The notes under the pieces were generated by a model. That model saw only the letters and a list, made by a program, of their open reading frames with translations, made no database searches and had not been told where the DNA came from. The position numbers and the translations under genes are program-made. Positions 10,801 through 22,123 of a stretch of DNA of 64,000 nt are shown here, in pieces. How positions within the stretch are numbered: position 1 is the first letter of the stretch; every line of letters starts with the position of its first letter. Source of the stretch: Xenoacremonium recifei (taxonomy: Eukaryota; Ascomycota; Sordariomycetes; Hypocreales; Nectriaceae); the NCBI GenBank assembly GCA_012184525.1, contig WOFQ01000005.1:1165865-1229864 (forward strand). The letters are read 5' to 3'.

Positions 10801-12352
10801 ATGTCAGACCCTACGACTGCTGCCAAACCGCAACGTCCGCATCCGAGATTCTCTCATGCTTTAAGTTTCTCGTCTGCTGATCCCATGGACTCTGGTCGTT
10901 CGTCATCTTCGCTGCCAGATGTGACTCCAAAACGCCCTTTCAAGAGCTACCGTCTCACCGGAGACTATGAGAAAGCATGGCTCAAGAATCCAGCAATGAA
11001 GCAGACCAGATGGAACGATCTCATCGTTGGCATCTTCATCTTGCTGGGACTTGTCGGTGCCGGTGGCATTGCATTCACCACTGCCTGGCCTTACCGACAG
11101 AAACCCGTACGCCTATTCCACCACCCTTCACACATCTTTGACTAATATCTCTGGCGTACACAGCTTTGCCTCATCTACGAGGATGATTTCAGCACCCTGA
11201 ATACCGACATCTGGACTCAAGAAGTTCAGATAGACGGCTTCGGCAACGGGGCCTTTGACTGGACCACGACGGATGCGAAGAATAGTTACATCGACGCAGA
11301 CGGCCTGCACATTGTGCCCACCCTCACCAACGAGACGACTTCCATTACAAACGCCGAAATGTATGCCAACTACACCCTCAACCTCATGGACAGCAAGGGC
11401 GGTGATGGGACATGCACCAGCACTACCAATTCTTCCTGCTGGGTCCGGTCAAACCCTGAGACGGGGGTCATGATCCCACCGGTTCGGTCCGCTCGCTTGA
11501 CCACAAAAGGCAAAAAGACCATTCGCTATGGCCAGATCGAAGTCGTCGCCAAGCTCCCCCAAGGCGACTGGCTCTGGCCTGCCATCTGGATGATGCCGGA
11601 AGACTCTGTCTACGGCGCCTGGCCCCGGAGCGGAGAGATCGACATCATGGAGTCTCGAGGCAACAATCGCAACTATCCTGACGGAGGCCGCAACTATTAC
11701 TACGGCACGACCCACTGGGGTGAGTGACCCCTTATTTTTTTCTCCGCCCTTCTCATGACAATGCTAATTGACTTTCCCCTAGGCCCAACTGCCGACACAG
11801 ACGCGTACTGGAGAACGACCGGGGCCAAGGAGATCCGCCGCGGGGATTACTCTGAAGGCTTCCACACTTATGGAATGCAGTGGACCTCGAATTACATCTA
11901 CTTTTATATCGACAACAGGATCAAGCAAATCCTTTTCCTCGGGTACAAGGCGAGCGACCCATTGTACGATCTCGGGCATTTTGCCGACATGTCAGAGAAT
12001 CAGACCCTGCTAGCCAACCCCTGGGCGGACAGCAACTCCACGACAGGAAACGCGCCATTCGACCAGGAGTTCTACTTGATCCTGAACGTCGCCGTTGGCG
12101 GCAAAAATGGATGGTTCCCGTAAGTCATGTCTAAATAACCCGATGAATTAAGTGAAATTTATTAATGATCATTTTAGTGATCAGATTGGCAATAAACCCT
12201 GGCTTGATGACGCTACTAATGCGCAGTGGACATTCTGGCAGGCTGCAGATGACTGGCTCCCAACCTGGGGAGAAGGCGATAAACGCGGCATGACAGTGAA
12301 ATCTGTGAAAATGTGGCAGGAAGGCAAATGCGGTGGAAACCAGGACTTGTAA
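10801..12352 (+). CDS. GH16-family glucanase-like protein, N-terminal membrane anchor
   Basis: About 457 residues in four exons, starting MSDPTTAAKPQRPHPRF at 10801. The N-terminus has no cleavable signal. Residues ~80-100 (LIVGIFILLGLVGAGGIAFTT) form a single membrane helix after a basic/hydrophilic stretch, so a type II orientation with the catalytic domain outside is likely. The GH16 domain begins at LCLIYEDDFSTLNTDIW. GEIDIMESRG carries the ExDxxE catalytic motif with nucleophile and acid/base Glu. WPAIWMMPED upstream and EFYLILNVAVGG near the end are typical of the beta-1,3-glucanase/glucan-binding branch. Introns lie near 11107-11163, 11719-11782 and 12121-12177. The next gene on the same strand is a GT2 polysaccharide synthase, suggesting joint synthesis and trimming of a beta-glucan (inference). 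Confidence 0.9.
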
Positions 12353-13528
12353 TTTGTGACATTTTTCGCCTTGGTGTGGGCATTGTTGAGTGTTCGGGGA
12401 CCTATTGTTGCGATTTGCTCGGGAATTCTGGATTTTCTTTTTGTCGTAGAAATGAAATAATGGCTGGATTTTGCACTAGACGCCGTAATTACTGGGTACG
12501 AAAGTTAGAATTTCACTAGAATACACACTAAGACTACAGAAGGCATGAAAACTTTGCTTCCAGGTATCAGGTTACGGTGAGACGGCAGACAGACGGCACG
12601 ACAGCCTCAACTCACTTTAGTTCGAATTCCCAGACCAAAGTTCTGGTATTCTTAGCATCAAAATGATCCACCAGGCGGGCCAGGATGAGCCTGACCAGGC
12701 TCCGAACCAGATATCGCCTGCATGAGGTGTCTCAGCACGGTCCTGTTCAGGCCTTCCCAGCTGCTCGACCCTTCTCGCATTGACACACATCCGGTGAGTG
12801 GAAACCGGTCGATTCCGCCATTCCGCCTTATCAGTGCGCGTCAGGAGCGGCTCACCGTGCATCTCCCCTGCACGGGCATATCCAGTGGCTGGCGTTGAAT
12901 CCGAACCTGGAAGCCGGGCTGTTGGCCCTGGTCATGTCCGAAGCTATTGACCTCGTGCAGGAGACTTGGGTGTGATTCACGCTCAGCTTGCTTTTGTGAT
13001 GCCCAGAACCACGGGACATGGGTGCGGCAGTCTGGCCCCCATCCGCTTAGGTTTCTATTTTGAAGCTATCTCGACCTCGTATCACACTGCCAAGCCATGT
13101 GTATCTCTGTGCTGGCACTGCATTGCGGAGACCGGTCCAGACTGCAAGTCTCAGTTGAGTTCAGCCAGCCCGGTGAGAGACGGGAAGGAAAGTCCCCGGC
13201 CGTTGGGGCAAACTAGCAGACAGACTATCAGCCCTGCTTCAGGCCAGTCCGTAGGAAGATAAGGGGACAATTTGAAAGAGCCTGACCCGAGCCAGGGGGG
13301 GCTTCGACCGGGGCTTCAAGTAGGATACACTGCTCTTCCGCTGTCTCTTTCCATAAGAACCCCAACAAACATTCTTTCAAAGTTTGCTGGAAACACACGC
13401 ACACTCTCGTTCAAAAGCTAGGAGAAAAGCTCGGTCCCAACACGACTGAACGAACATAGCCCCTGGCTGTGTTCGCTTGGCTGAATTTCCCTTTCCTCTC
13501 GCTTATTTCTTTCTCTTGATAAGCAGCT
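12353..13528. other. Intergenic region and pyrimidine-rich leader of the GT2 gene
   Basis: About 1.2 kb with no supported gene. The last ~200 bases before the GT2 start (from about 13330) are C/T-rich, as expected for a fungal core promoter and 5' leader. Confidence 0.5.
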
Positions 13529-16441
13529 ATGGCTACTGCTCCTTCATCTTCCCGGGCAGAGACCCCGCAGCCCGGGCTGTTCAGAGAAGCCCTTGCCTCT
13601 GAATCAACTGACTCGGAAGATCATGGTGAACGCAACGCCAGGTCCTCGTACTTTGTGTACGATGATGACTTCCGCTACCAGACAGTAAGCTACCAGGCCC
13701 TAAGGCAACACCGTTTCAATAATTCTGACGCATCATAACAGATGATCAGCTACCTGTCCAAAAGGAGTGTCGCCAATGGTTGGGCTCCTGAGCACCATGA
13801 CGCTGATGATTGCATGGGCGTCTTGGTCAGAAGAACACGAGGAAACTATGTTGCCTCACCCAGTCCTGTCAATAATGCCCTGCTCGACGCAGCTAGAAGG
13901 CTCAACTTGATCGTTGCGCTCACTATGCGACCTCAGATGCTTGACGGCATTCTAAGCTCACTAGCCCCTGGTCAGACTGAACTTCGTTTCAAGGACGGTT
14001 CACAGATGCAGATCCTGGACTCGATCGTCCTGGCGGAGAGATCGAACGTCAGAAAGTTTCAGTATGCTTGCATCTGCCGAAAGGAAAAGATCATCTTAGT
14101 CTGGCAAGACGATATCCAGACCATCATTTCACAAGCAACTCGCATTGAAGAAAGGTTGCTATCTCTGGTACGTCGATGATGCCTCGTATAATTGATATAG
14201 ATGTACTAATGAGTGTCAATAGATTTGGGGTGACCACAAACTCCCCTTGAACCTTTTCTCAGCCCCAACTAGACCGTCATCCACCCTGTCATCTATGGTG
14301 TCACCTTCACCTGGTACCATGACACCTCGAGTGGAAAAAGGACTGTCCACGGTCGTCTCAGAAGAGGAAATCTTCGAGAAAGACATTCAATTCGAAGAAC
14401 CAGACTCCTTGGCCCGACCTGTTCTGCGCACTTCCGCCATCTTCGTCGGCTTGTCCATTGCCATGTCTGTCTGCCTCCTCGGCGGTGTCTACTTGGGCAA
14501 AGTGATTCGCGAATGCGTCTTGACGGGAACTTTCATACGTTTAGCACTCGTTGCTCCCATCCCCTTCTTGTTCATGGTCAGTCTGTTCTTCTTTCAGACT
14601 ATCTGGACTTCCATCTTCCAAGTCATCGGCCCCATTGGAGGCGCATTCACCAACTCCCGATTTTACTCCTGCCACAAGCCCAACCTACAACGCGCCTACA
14701 ATGAAGGCTTCACGCCGCCTCGCATCACAATTCAAATGCCCGTCTATAAGGAAGGAATGAAGTCCGTCATCATTCCGACTGTGAGGAGTCTGCAGGCTGC
14801 TATCTCATACTATGAATCCCATGGCGGTGCTGCCAACATCTTCATAAATGATGATGGACTCAGAGCTGGCATTTCGGATGAAGAGGCCCAAGAACGCCGT
14901 GAATTCTACCATGACAACCACATCGGCTGGGTTGCGCGTCCCAAGCACAATGGCGAAGAAGGCTATGTTCGTGCTGGCAAGTTCAAAAAAGCATCCAACA
15001 TGAACTTTGCGTTGAACATTTCGCAGAAAGTGGAAGCTTACCTCCAAGACCTGGTGGACGCTAAGCTTGCCGCTCAAGGTACACATCTGATTGACGACAA
15101 GGAAGAGGAAGAACTCTACCAACAGGCCTTGGCTAGGGTTTTGGAAGAAAACCCCTTGGCCTGGGCAGACGGAAATATTCGAGTCGGTGAGATCATCCTT
15201 ATTGTGGACTCCGATACCCGTGTTGTAAGTCAAAACATGCTATAATAGATGTGGAATATGTCTGACCTTTGTAGCCAATCGACTCACTGCTCTGTGGCGC
15301 GGCTGAGATGTTTCTCAGCCCCGAAGTCGCTATCGTTCAGCACTCCACCGGCGTGATGCAGGTTTCCGGAGACTACTTCGAGAACGGTATTACCTTTTTC
15401 ACGAATTTGGTTTATTCCGCCATTCGTTTCTCCATCGGAAGTGGTGAAGTAGCCCCATTTGTCGGTCACAACGGCTTTTTGAGATGGCAAGGTAAGAAAT
15501 CCCGGTATGTCTTTGAATGTCTCATATTGACCCTTGCTTTAGCAATTCAAGACGTTGGTGTCCCGAAGGACGACGATTTTGTCTGCTACTGGTCAGAGAG
15601 CCATGTCTCGGAAGACTTCGACATTGCGCTCCGTCTGCAGATCAAAGGCAATATCGTTCGTCTAGCATCTTACCATGACGATGGATTCAAAGAAGGTGTC
15701 TCTCTCACCATCTACGACGAAATCGCGCGATGGCAGAAGTATGCCTATGGAGTCAGTGAGATGATCTTCCATCCATTCCACCGTTGGATCTACAAGGGCC
15801 CATTCACGTCCCTCTTCTATACCTTCTTGGGGTCCAACATGCCCTGGTCATCGAAACTTTCGATTCTGGCGTACATGTGCTCGTACTTTGCACTTGGCTC
15901 AGCCCTTCTCCTATCCCTTCTCAACTATTTCCTCGTTGGCTGGTTCCGCGACGAGCTTTCCAAGTGCTACCTCACTTCTTGGAGCGTTCTCATGTCGTTG
16001 ATCATCATCTTCAATGTCCTGGGACACGTGGCTCTTGCATTCCTCCGATATCGTATTGGAGAAAGGTCGCTTCTCGGCAGTCTCGTTGAAAACTTCAAGT
16101 GGTCTCCGCTGATGACCTGCTTCTTCGGTGGCATTGCCTTTCATATCACTCTTGCTCTCCTAGCACATCTGTTCCATGTTGATATGCAATGGGGTGCTAC
16201 GTCTAAGGAGAAAGAAGACTCCAACTTTTTCCAAGAGGTCCCGCGTATCTTCAAGACGTTCAAGTGGATGTACCTCTTCATCATCATTGTCATCGGCGCC
16301 ATGATATATCTGGGGGCTTTCGCCGGCCCGGATTGGCAGATTCGGGACTTTACTGCCATTGTGCCGCTGTCACTGAATATTGCTTTTCACGCACTCGTTC
16401 CGCTTGTGTTGAACCCCAGTCTCATGGTTTTCAACTACTAA
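13529..16441 (+). CDS. Processive GT2-family polysaccharide synthase (CelA/Tft1- or ZtGT2-like)
   Basis: Integral membrane glycosyltransferase of about 900 residues in five exons. Residues 1-~190 form a cytosolic N-terminal region (YDDDFRYQT, then MISYLSKRSVANG). Two membrane helices follow (SAIFVGLSIAMSVCLLGGV; LVAPIPFLFMVSLFFF). The GT2 core has FINDDGLRAG, the DxD-type IVDSDTRV, SEDFDIALRL as the acidic catalytic segment and DEIARWQKYAYG as the Q/RxxRW-like element. About five C-terminal helices close the channel. Chitin synthases carry QRRRW, which is absent, so a glucan-type product is more likely. Known fungal relatives include the mixed-linkage glucan synthase Tft1/CelA of Aspergillus and the surface-growth GT2 of Zymoseptoria; which one this matches needs a tree. 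It sits just after a GH16 gene on the same strand. Confidence 0.85.
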
Positions 16442-17461
16442 ATTATGCAGTCGGCGGAGATGAGTCGGTGTTTCAATACTGGGAGCAATCCTTTGTCTCG
16501 TCAAGTTTCTGGGAGTTTTCTTCTCTTGTCGGTTTAATTGGGTTTTTGTTACATATGATGACAGGATATATGAAAGGGTATAGACAATATTTGGGTTAAG
16601 AAATAATGCATTGAATACAACACTGAACTTAGTAGCCATCAAGAGTGGTTAAGACGTGCCAAGAGATACTGTCCCCAACTACCGGTAAAAGGTTTCCTGC
16701 AGAGCCGGTCGCGGATCAAATAATTCACTGCTGCTAAACTTTTCTCAACCATAAAAATTGAATGTGAAGTGAACAAAGCGCACAAAGGGAAGCCGTCGTC
16801 GTGTCAATGAATTGCGTGCAAGCCCAAAGTCACATGATAGAAAGCGACATAGGCCGTGTGTAAGTACTCGCCTAATCGGGATAAGTGCGGAAGCCCATGG
16901 CCTTCTTCTCCACTAACACGGGAGTGAAAGTTACCACAGAACACTTTTCTGCAACTCAAAACAATCACCTTTCCTAGATCATTGGGGCTGTCTCGGAATC
17001 CAAACACTCTGCTCTTTACTCTGTCTCATCTATTCCTGACGAATCTGTCGCAAACACAATCGCTCTGGTGACACGCGCACAGCGCTGATCAACATTAGCG
17101 GACCAGGTACGTATCCCTGCCGCTCCGGGCGCTCTCACTGGCTCTCACTGGCTCGCTCCGCCCGGACCGGATCAACACTAAACCTTATAAGTCTGTCCAT
17201 GTCAACAGTGCGGATTGGAAAAATCCTCACACTCATCCAGCCTCTAACATAGACAGCTCCAGCATCAGCAACCAACATTCACCCAGCCTTGTCCACGAGC
17301 CTTGCTTCCACCTCCCCGCGTCGCTCGAATCTCTCCGTGAACACGCGCCCTTGCATCTGAGGCCCAGTCTCGCCCTTCCCCCCAACCCCGACGAATCCCC
17401 TCTTCTATCGTCCGTTGCCCAGCGCACGTCGCCCGTCGCCACCCTGGCTCAATCAATCGCG
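16442..17461. other. Intergenic region, no supported gene
   Basis: About 1 kb between the GT2 stop and the FAR1-like start. A short direct duplication of a 12-base unit (GGCTCTCACT-type) occurs near 17131-17155. The bases from about 17250 are C-rich and likely form the leader of the next gene. Confidence 0.45.
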
Positions 17462-18085
17462 ATGCCGAATACACCTCCGCCCTCGCTGCTGCCTCCGCCA
17501 GAGGGCATCTTCAGGACCTTCGAGGACCTGATGGCTTCGGTGCAGCGCGTGGCTAAGGACCAGGGCTATGGCATTGTGAAGCTCCGCGCCTCCAACTACC
17601 GCGACGGCAAGCCTACGCGCTACGACCTCGTCTGCGATCGCGGCGGCGTCAAGTACAACAGCACGGCCAAGAAGCGCAACCCGTCGACGCGCAAGATTGA
17701 CTGCCCGTTCCGCGCGAAGGCTGTCTGCGAGGTACAGCTCGGTAATCAGTGGCGTTTCGCTATTCAGGAAGGGCGACACAACCACGAACCGCGCATCCCG
17801 ACGGGCACGCCGGGCCAGGAGAACGCGCCCCTTGCCACTTCGATCCGATCCTTCACGAACAAGATCGACCGCCTCAACCACGACATGGCGCAGGGCTTTA
17901 TGCGAATCGAGCAGCGCCTAGAGAGTATCGAGAAGCGCATGGAGAACCTCGAGGCCCGCGCCGGTGCCTACGAGCCGCGCTTCCAGGCCATCGAGGGCAG
18001 GCTGCAGGGCATGGAGGCGCCTCGCATGGACGGCATGGGTATGGACGATGTCGAGTCGCGGCTCCTAGCCTCCACGGTCATGTAG
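17462..18085 (+). CDS. FAR1/WRKY-GCM-type zinc-finger DNA-binding protein, possibly cut short by an in-frame TAG
   Basis: The ATG at 17462 opens a single-exon frame of 207 codons, MPNTPPPSLLPPPEG. Residues ~20-115 match the FAR1/WRKY-GCM fold: FEDLMASVQRVAKDQGYGI, then DLVCDRGG, RKIDCPFRAKAVCE and the histidine pair in EGRHNHEPRIPTGTPGQ, which together supply a CCHH zinc site. A coiled region follows (FMRIEQRLESIEKRMENLEA). The frame ends at TAG 18083-18085 after LLASTVM. In the same frame 70 further codons read sensibly (18086-18298), including a nuclear-localisation-like PPTKKTKRARAE. The annotated end may therefore be a nonsense allele or a read-through site. Targets unknown. Confidence 0.75.
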   Translation: MPNTPPPSLLPPPEGIFRTFEDLMASVQRVAKDQGYGIVKLRASNYRDGKPTRYDLVCDRGGVKYNSTAKKRNPSTRKIDCPFRAKAVCEVQLGNQWRFAIQEGRHNHEPRIPTGTPGQENAPLATSIRSFTNKIDRLNHDMAQGFMRIEQRLESIEKRMENLEARAGAYEPRFQAIEGRLQGMEAPRMDGMGMDDVESRLLASTVM

Positions 18086-18298
18086 GAGCATCAATTTGCG
18101 GAGCAGAGCTCAGATCCACCGACAAAGAAGACGAAGAGGGCTCGGGCAGAGGTGGTTTGGAACTCAAGAGCGGTCAACATGGCGCCAATGGCGTTGATAG
18201 AGTCGGATCAGGAGCCGATCGATTTATCGCCAGACATGACACAGGAGATGCTATTCTTGCATCAAGGTATCCCTCCCGACTATGGAGAAGAAAATTGA
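18086..18298 (+). other. In-frame extension downstream of the FAR1-like stop codon
   Basis: Continuing the frame of the FAR1-like gene past TAG 18083-18085 gives EHQFAEQSSDPPTKKTKRAR, then AEVVWNSRAVNMAPMALIES, ending GIPPDYGEEN before TGA 18296-18298. The composition is protein-like, with a bipartite basic NLS-like patch. CAG to TAG, a single C-to-T change, would explain the stop (Gln in STVM-Q-EHQ). Confidence 0.55.
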
Positions 18299-19145
18299 CA
18301 ACACTTTGTATGGTATGGCGGCCGCGCGGGAAGGGTTTTCGAGGATCACATGGCACACACGGGATATCAGGCGTTTGAGGGAAAGGGTCTGTCAAGCTGC
18401 GGACCTGTCTTTGTTTATTGGTTTATTTAATTGACCTCACGGCGCTATGGGGGAGGCTCAGGGAATTCTCTTCCGGTCGTGATGCTGCACTTGCGTCGTG
18501 TAGAACCTAGGGATATTGCTGATACGCGTATGAGACTTGGCAGGGCAATGGAAAAAGAAAACCACTGTGTACTTTGAGACTGGGTGCAAACACTGTCCTT
18601 TGTGTGACACGCCTTGCCGTGATCCTCCCGTTCATCTTGTCTCGATGCGGTCCATGCTGGCTGCCGGTTTGCGTCGTCCAACGCGGCTATCTCATGTGGC
18701 TTTTGCCCCAATACCCCGGTTCTGTGCAGCCATCCTTGAAAGATGGTTGGAGGGGGGCAAACGAGATCTCAGGAGAGAGCTTGATAAGACGGGATGTACG
18801 GATTCTTAGCTCTTGTACCCCATAACTTCACCCCTGTTTGCAATTGCTTCCTTACAATCACTTGCATGGATGTATTCGACGAGTCAGAGAATGCGTTTGT
18901 TAGACAATGCCGTTTGCACTTATATAAGGGTCCGATTCGCGAGGCTTCTGTGTGACGCATCACGAGACAGGGGTCGCATGTGCGCGACACTAAGGTAGCA
19001 GCAGAGAACCAGGTTAGGAAATACTGACTAAGTAAAGAGCGTTGGTTCTGTAAGAGGGTGGGCATAAAGGAGTGTTTCTCAAAAACGAGGCTTGAGAGAT
19101 GGAATGGATAGAGCTAACCCTCGAGGCCGCGTTGAGTCTGGACAA
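18299..19145. other. Intergenic region, convergent gene ends
   Basis: The interval lies between two convergently transcribed genes and must hold both 3' UTRs. No coding frame with recognisable content. Confidence 0.45.
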
Positions 19146-19773
19146 TCACCAATGCTTCTCGGAAATGTCCACCTTGTTCACATCAACACCGTCCTTGTAC
19201 CATCTCTCTGCGTCACTTATCTTGACGTCGTTGCCGCTCATCTGCCTCTTGCGCATCAGGCCGTTGTCGGCAAACGTCCAGTCCTCCAGCCCATACGTGC
19301 GCCACCACTGGCCACTCTCGTCGTACCACTCGTACCAGAACTGGACAGCAATCTTCCCCCACGCATCAGCAAGCTGTTACTCTCACTTCCACAGCATCTC
19401 ATACCTTGTTGTCCGTAAAGGCAAACAGCTCCTTGCGCAGCCGGTAGCCGTTCTCTCTCTCCCACTTCTTGGTCAGGAACTCGCGGATCTCGTCACGGCC
19501 CTGCAGGAAGGTGTCGCGGTTGCGCCAGATGGAGTCGGGCGTGTAGGCCATCTTGACGCCATCGGGGTTTCTAGGACAAGGTCAGTCAGTTCTCGGGGGT
19601 CTGCTCGGTCTCCTCATCGGAGCCGGACGGCGCACGGAGACGGGAGACGGCGAAAGTACCCACCGGGTGTTCCAGGCGTCTTGCGCGGCCTTGACCTTCA
19701 GCTGTGCCGTCTCGGCGGTGAAGGGCGGGAACGGAGGCCGGCCTTGCTGCGGTTGCTGCTGCGGAGATGCCAT
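19146..19773 (-). CDS. DUF1348 (NTF2-like/SnoaL fold) small protein
   Basis: About 158 residues, start ATG 19773 (MASPQQQPQQGRPPFPPFTA). Exon 1 ends WNTR at a GTGGGT donor. The acceptor CCTAG near 19570 gives NPDGVKMAYTPDSIWRNRD, then FLQGRDEIREFLTKKWEREN and LRKELFAFTDNK. A second intron (donor GTATGA, acceptor GGAAG) leads to IAVQFWYEWYDESGQWWRTY and GLEDWTFADNGLMRRKRQM-like family text, ending KVDISEKHW. These segments are diagnostic for PF07080, a widespread NTF2-like family without an assigned biochemical role. Soluble, probably cytosolic. It diverges from an uncertain plus-strand frame starting at 19955. Confidence 0.88.
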
Positions 19774-19954
19774 ATTTGGAATTGCGGTGGTGTTGGTTGA
19801 TTGGTGAAGTTGTGAGACTGTAGTGATGCAAGGTAATACGACTTGTAGTCAGACCAGCAGATACAGTAAAGTATTGACAACAACACACACTCAATATATA
19901 GTAAATGTTGTTTATTCTGCCATTCACCTTGCAAAAACTTTCCAACACTCCGTG

Positions 19955-20715
19955 ATGCCGACAACCCGTCTCCTCCGTGGCATCCTTCGCCTCCAACGAT
20001 GTTATTCACGCCCTTTCAGCCCTCACGCGGCCAGCCTCTCTAAACACCTTCGCAATTGGTCCCTCACAATTCCAAATCATTCCCTCACGGCCCCCACACG
20101 CGGTCGGCCCCAAGTGGAGTCGGCGAGCGTCAACTCGGGGCTTTCCATCGGCCAAGCTGCCCAGATATTCGAAGATCACGGCCGAGTTTCAACGACGCAA
20201 GCCCGCAAAATCGTCTCATGTGGACGTTTCCAGAAACGCAACTGGCTGGGAGCCGCATCTTATCAGATCATGCTGACCTGATTGATTCCATAGCTGAGCG
20301 CGCCCTTCTCGGAGACCGGAGTTGCGGCCGATGACTTATACCGCCTGTCGCCGCAGACGCCACGGCGGCGCTGGATTGCGGCGTTCGAGCACGCAAGAGA
20401 TGTCGCTTTGTGCGGCTTTGTGTCGCAATGCTGCGCAAATATGCACTCGTATATCAAGTCACAGTTCAGCTGGTCTCGTCACTTGTTCTTTTTCTCGCCT
20501 CTGAAGCCCAGAATAGATGCCAATTACTAATAACAGGCTCCGAAACTCGCCTGCTGCGGTACCAAACCCCCGCCGCCTATCAAGGTGCCCGCGCAAGTAC
20601 CTTGCTACTATCTCGGCGACCAGCAAAACAATCGACGTCGACCGCACCGCTGCCGCCGCCGATATTCACCGCAGATGAGGCGATCCGGCTGGTGCTCTTC
20701 CGGCCGTCGGAGTAA
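19955..20715 (+). other. Possible unresolved intron-containing gene with mitochondrial-type N-terminus
   Basis: The ATG at 19955 begins MPTTRLLRGILRLQRCYSRP, rich in Arg, Ser and Leu without acids, like a mitochondrial presequence. The frame runs to about 20280. An acceptor-like CTGATTGATTCCATAG ends at 20292 and leads to an open frame (LSAPFSETGVAADDLYRLSP). A donor GTATAT near 20449 pairs with a textbook branch and acceptor TACTAATAACAG ending at 20536, followed by a frame ending ADEAIRLVLFRPSE at 20715. I could not find one splice solution that keeps all segments in frame, and I recognise no family. Treat it as a candidate only. Confidence 0.25.
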
Positions 20716-21052
20716 CCCGTTCCTTGTCAATTGCAGTCCACTGTGCTGTGGACTTCATCCCACTGACAGCAATTGTTCCCGCCTGCCCCCCCGCCTCCTC
20801 CGATGCTTCTCCGACGGCAGTCAGTCCGGTCCGCTCTTGCCTAAGGTACGTGGGGTCCAAGTTAGAGCCTCGCGGCGGGAAAGTGCAGATAAGAAGGGGT
20901 CGTTCCTGCCCGACTCCATAGCTCAATAAACAAAATAAAAAAGGACTCAACGGCTGCTTCCATCGTGATTTACTTCACCTCACTCAACTTCACTGCATCG
21001 CACAGCTCTGCACTCGATTCTCAACCCCAAGTCAAATCATACCACCGTCAAA
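20716..21052. promoter_or_regulatory. Upstream region of the peroxiredoxin gene
   Basis: About 340 bases. An A-rich stretch lies near 20924-20942 and a C/T-rich leader follows to 21052. No gene seen. Confidence 0.4.
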
Positions 21053-21668
21053 ATGACTGAGCTCAAGGCCGGCGACGACTTCCCCGCGGATGTCTCCTTC
21101 TCCTACATCCCCCCTATGCCCGAGACTCAGGCTTTCTCGACCTGCGGCATCCCCATCAAGTACGATGCCAGCAAGGGTGCGTTTTTCGGTCTGCTCAACT
21201 TGCAAATATGTTTCTGACTTTGTCGCGCAGAGTTCCAGGACAAGAAGATCGTCCTCGTGTCCATCCCCGGTGCTTTCACCCCGACCTGCTCTGGCTCCCA
21301 CATCCCCTCTTACACCGCCAACGTCGACAAGCTCAAGGCCAAGGGCGTTGACAAGGTCATTGTCGTAGCCTTCAACGACCCCTACGTCATGTCCGGCTGG
21401 GGCAAGGCCAACGGCGTCACCGACGACTACATCGTGAGTTTCACCATCTTACCCCTCCTTCACCGCGCAAACAACTGACTCGTCGGTCCAGCTCTTCATG
21501 TCCGACAAGGACTGCAAGTTCAGCCGCCAGATCGGCTGGAACTTCGCTGAGCGCACTGGCCGCTTCGCCATCATCATTGACCACGGCAAGGTCCTCTACG
21601 CCTCCAAGGACGACCACCCCCAGAGCATCGAGACCTCTGGTGCCGAGGGTGTCCTGGCTCAGCTGTAA
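21053..21668 (+). CDS. Peroxiredoxin, Prx5/Ahp1/PMP20 type
   Basis: Thiol peroxidase of about 168 residues in three exons, start ATG 21053 (MTELKAGDDFPADVSFSYIP). Introns lie at about 21177-21230 and 21434-21490. The peroxidatic cysteine is in VSIPGAFTPTCSGSHIP, the conserved PxxxTxxC loop. ANGVTDDYILFMSDKD and FAERTGRFAIIIDHGKV follow, as in the atypical two-Cys Ahp1/PMP20 branch that includes fungal allergens of the Asp f 3 group. It reduces H2O2 and alkyl hydroperoxides using thioredoxin or glutathione systems. The C-terminus is AQL, a weak match to a PTS1 peroxisomal signal; location is therefore open between cytosol and peroxisome. Length normal, no lesion. Confidence 0.93.
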
Positions 21669-22123
21669 AGCGTGTCCTTTTCAATCGCAACTCAAACATT
21701 ATAGACTAGCCATGATAGACGTGATAATGATAGAGAAAAGATAAGGCTTCTTCGAAGAAGCATGGAATTACCATCTCTACACACTCCGTTGCGTGATATC
21801 TGTACATGCACATGTAATCTCACCTTGTAGTCTCTGCAGATCTGCGGCGACTGGGGAGTTAATGCAATACTCCCAATATCTTTCCACAACATCTTGCTTG
21901 TCATAAAATCCAGCATCTCACGTCAAATTGACACTAAATCATGCATTTTGACCATTTGAACCATTTATGGCATTGCTCAGCTATCAATGCACCCTATGGC
22001 ATCCCATGCACCCGAGATTGTAGAAGAACCGGCCGGAAAGGACACAAGAACCACGGACTCCACTCTCCCATTTTCTTCTTCTTCCGCATATCACATCTCT
22101 TCCCCTACCAAGACATCATCTGC
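21669..22123. other. Intergenic region between convergent gene ends
   Basis: About 455 bases holding the 3' UTRs of the peroxiredoxin and RPL24 genes. No coding signal seen. Confidence 0.45.

Noticed and set aside
12600..12680. Possible tRNA B-box (AGTTCGAATTCC)
   Set aside because: No A-box or acceptor-stem pairing at the right distance; no cloverleaf could be drawn.
17749..18378. Alternative frame overlapping the FAR1-like gene and its tail
   Set aside because: Arg/Gly/His-rich shadow. A 47-nt intron leading into it is possible, but the in-frame continuation is more protein-like.
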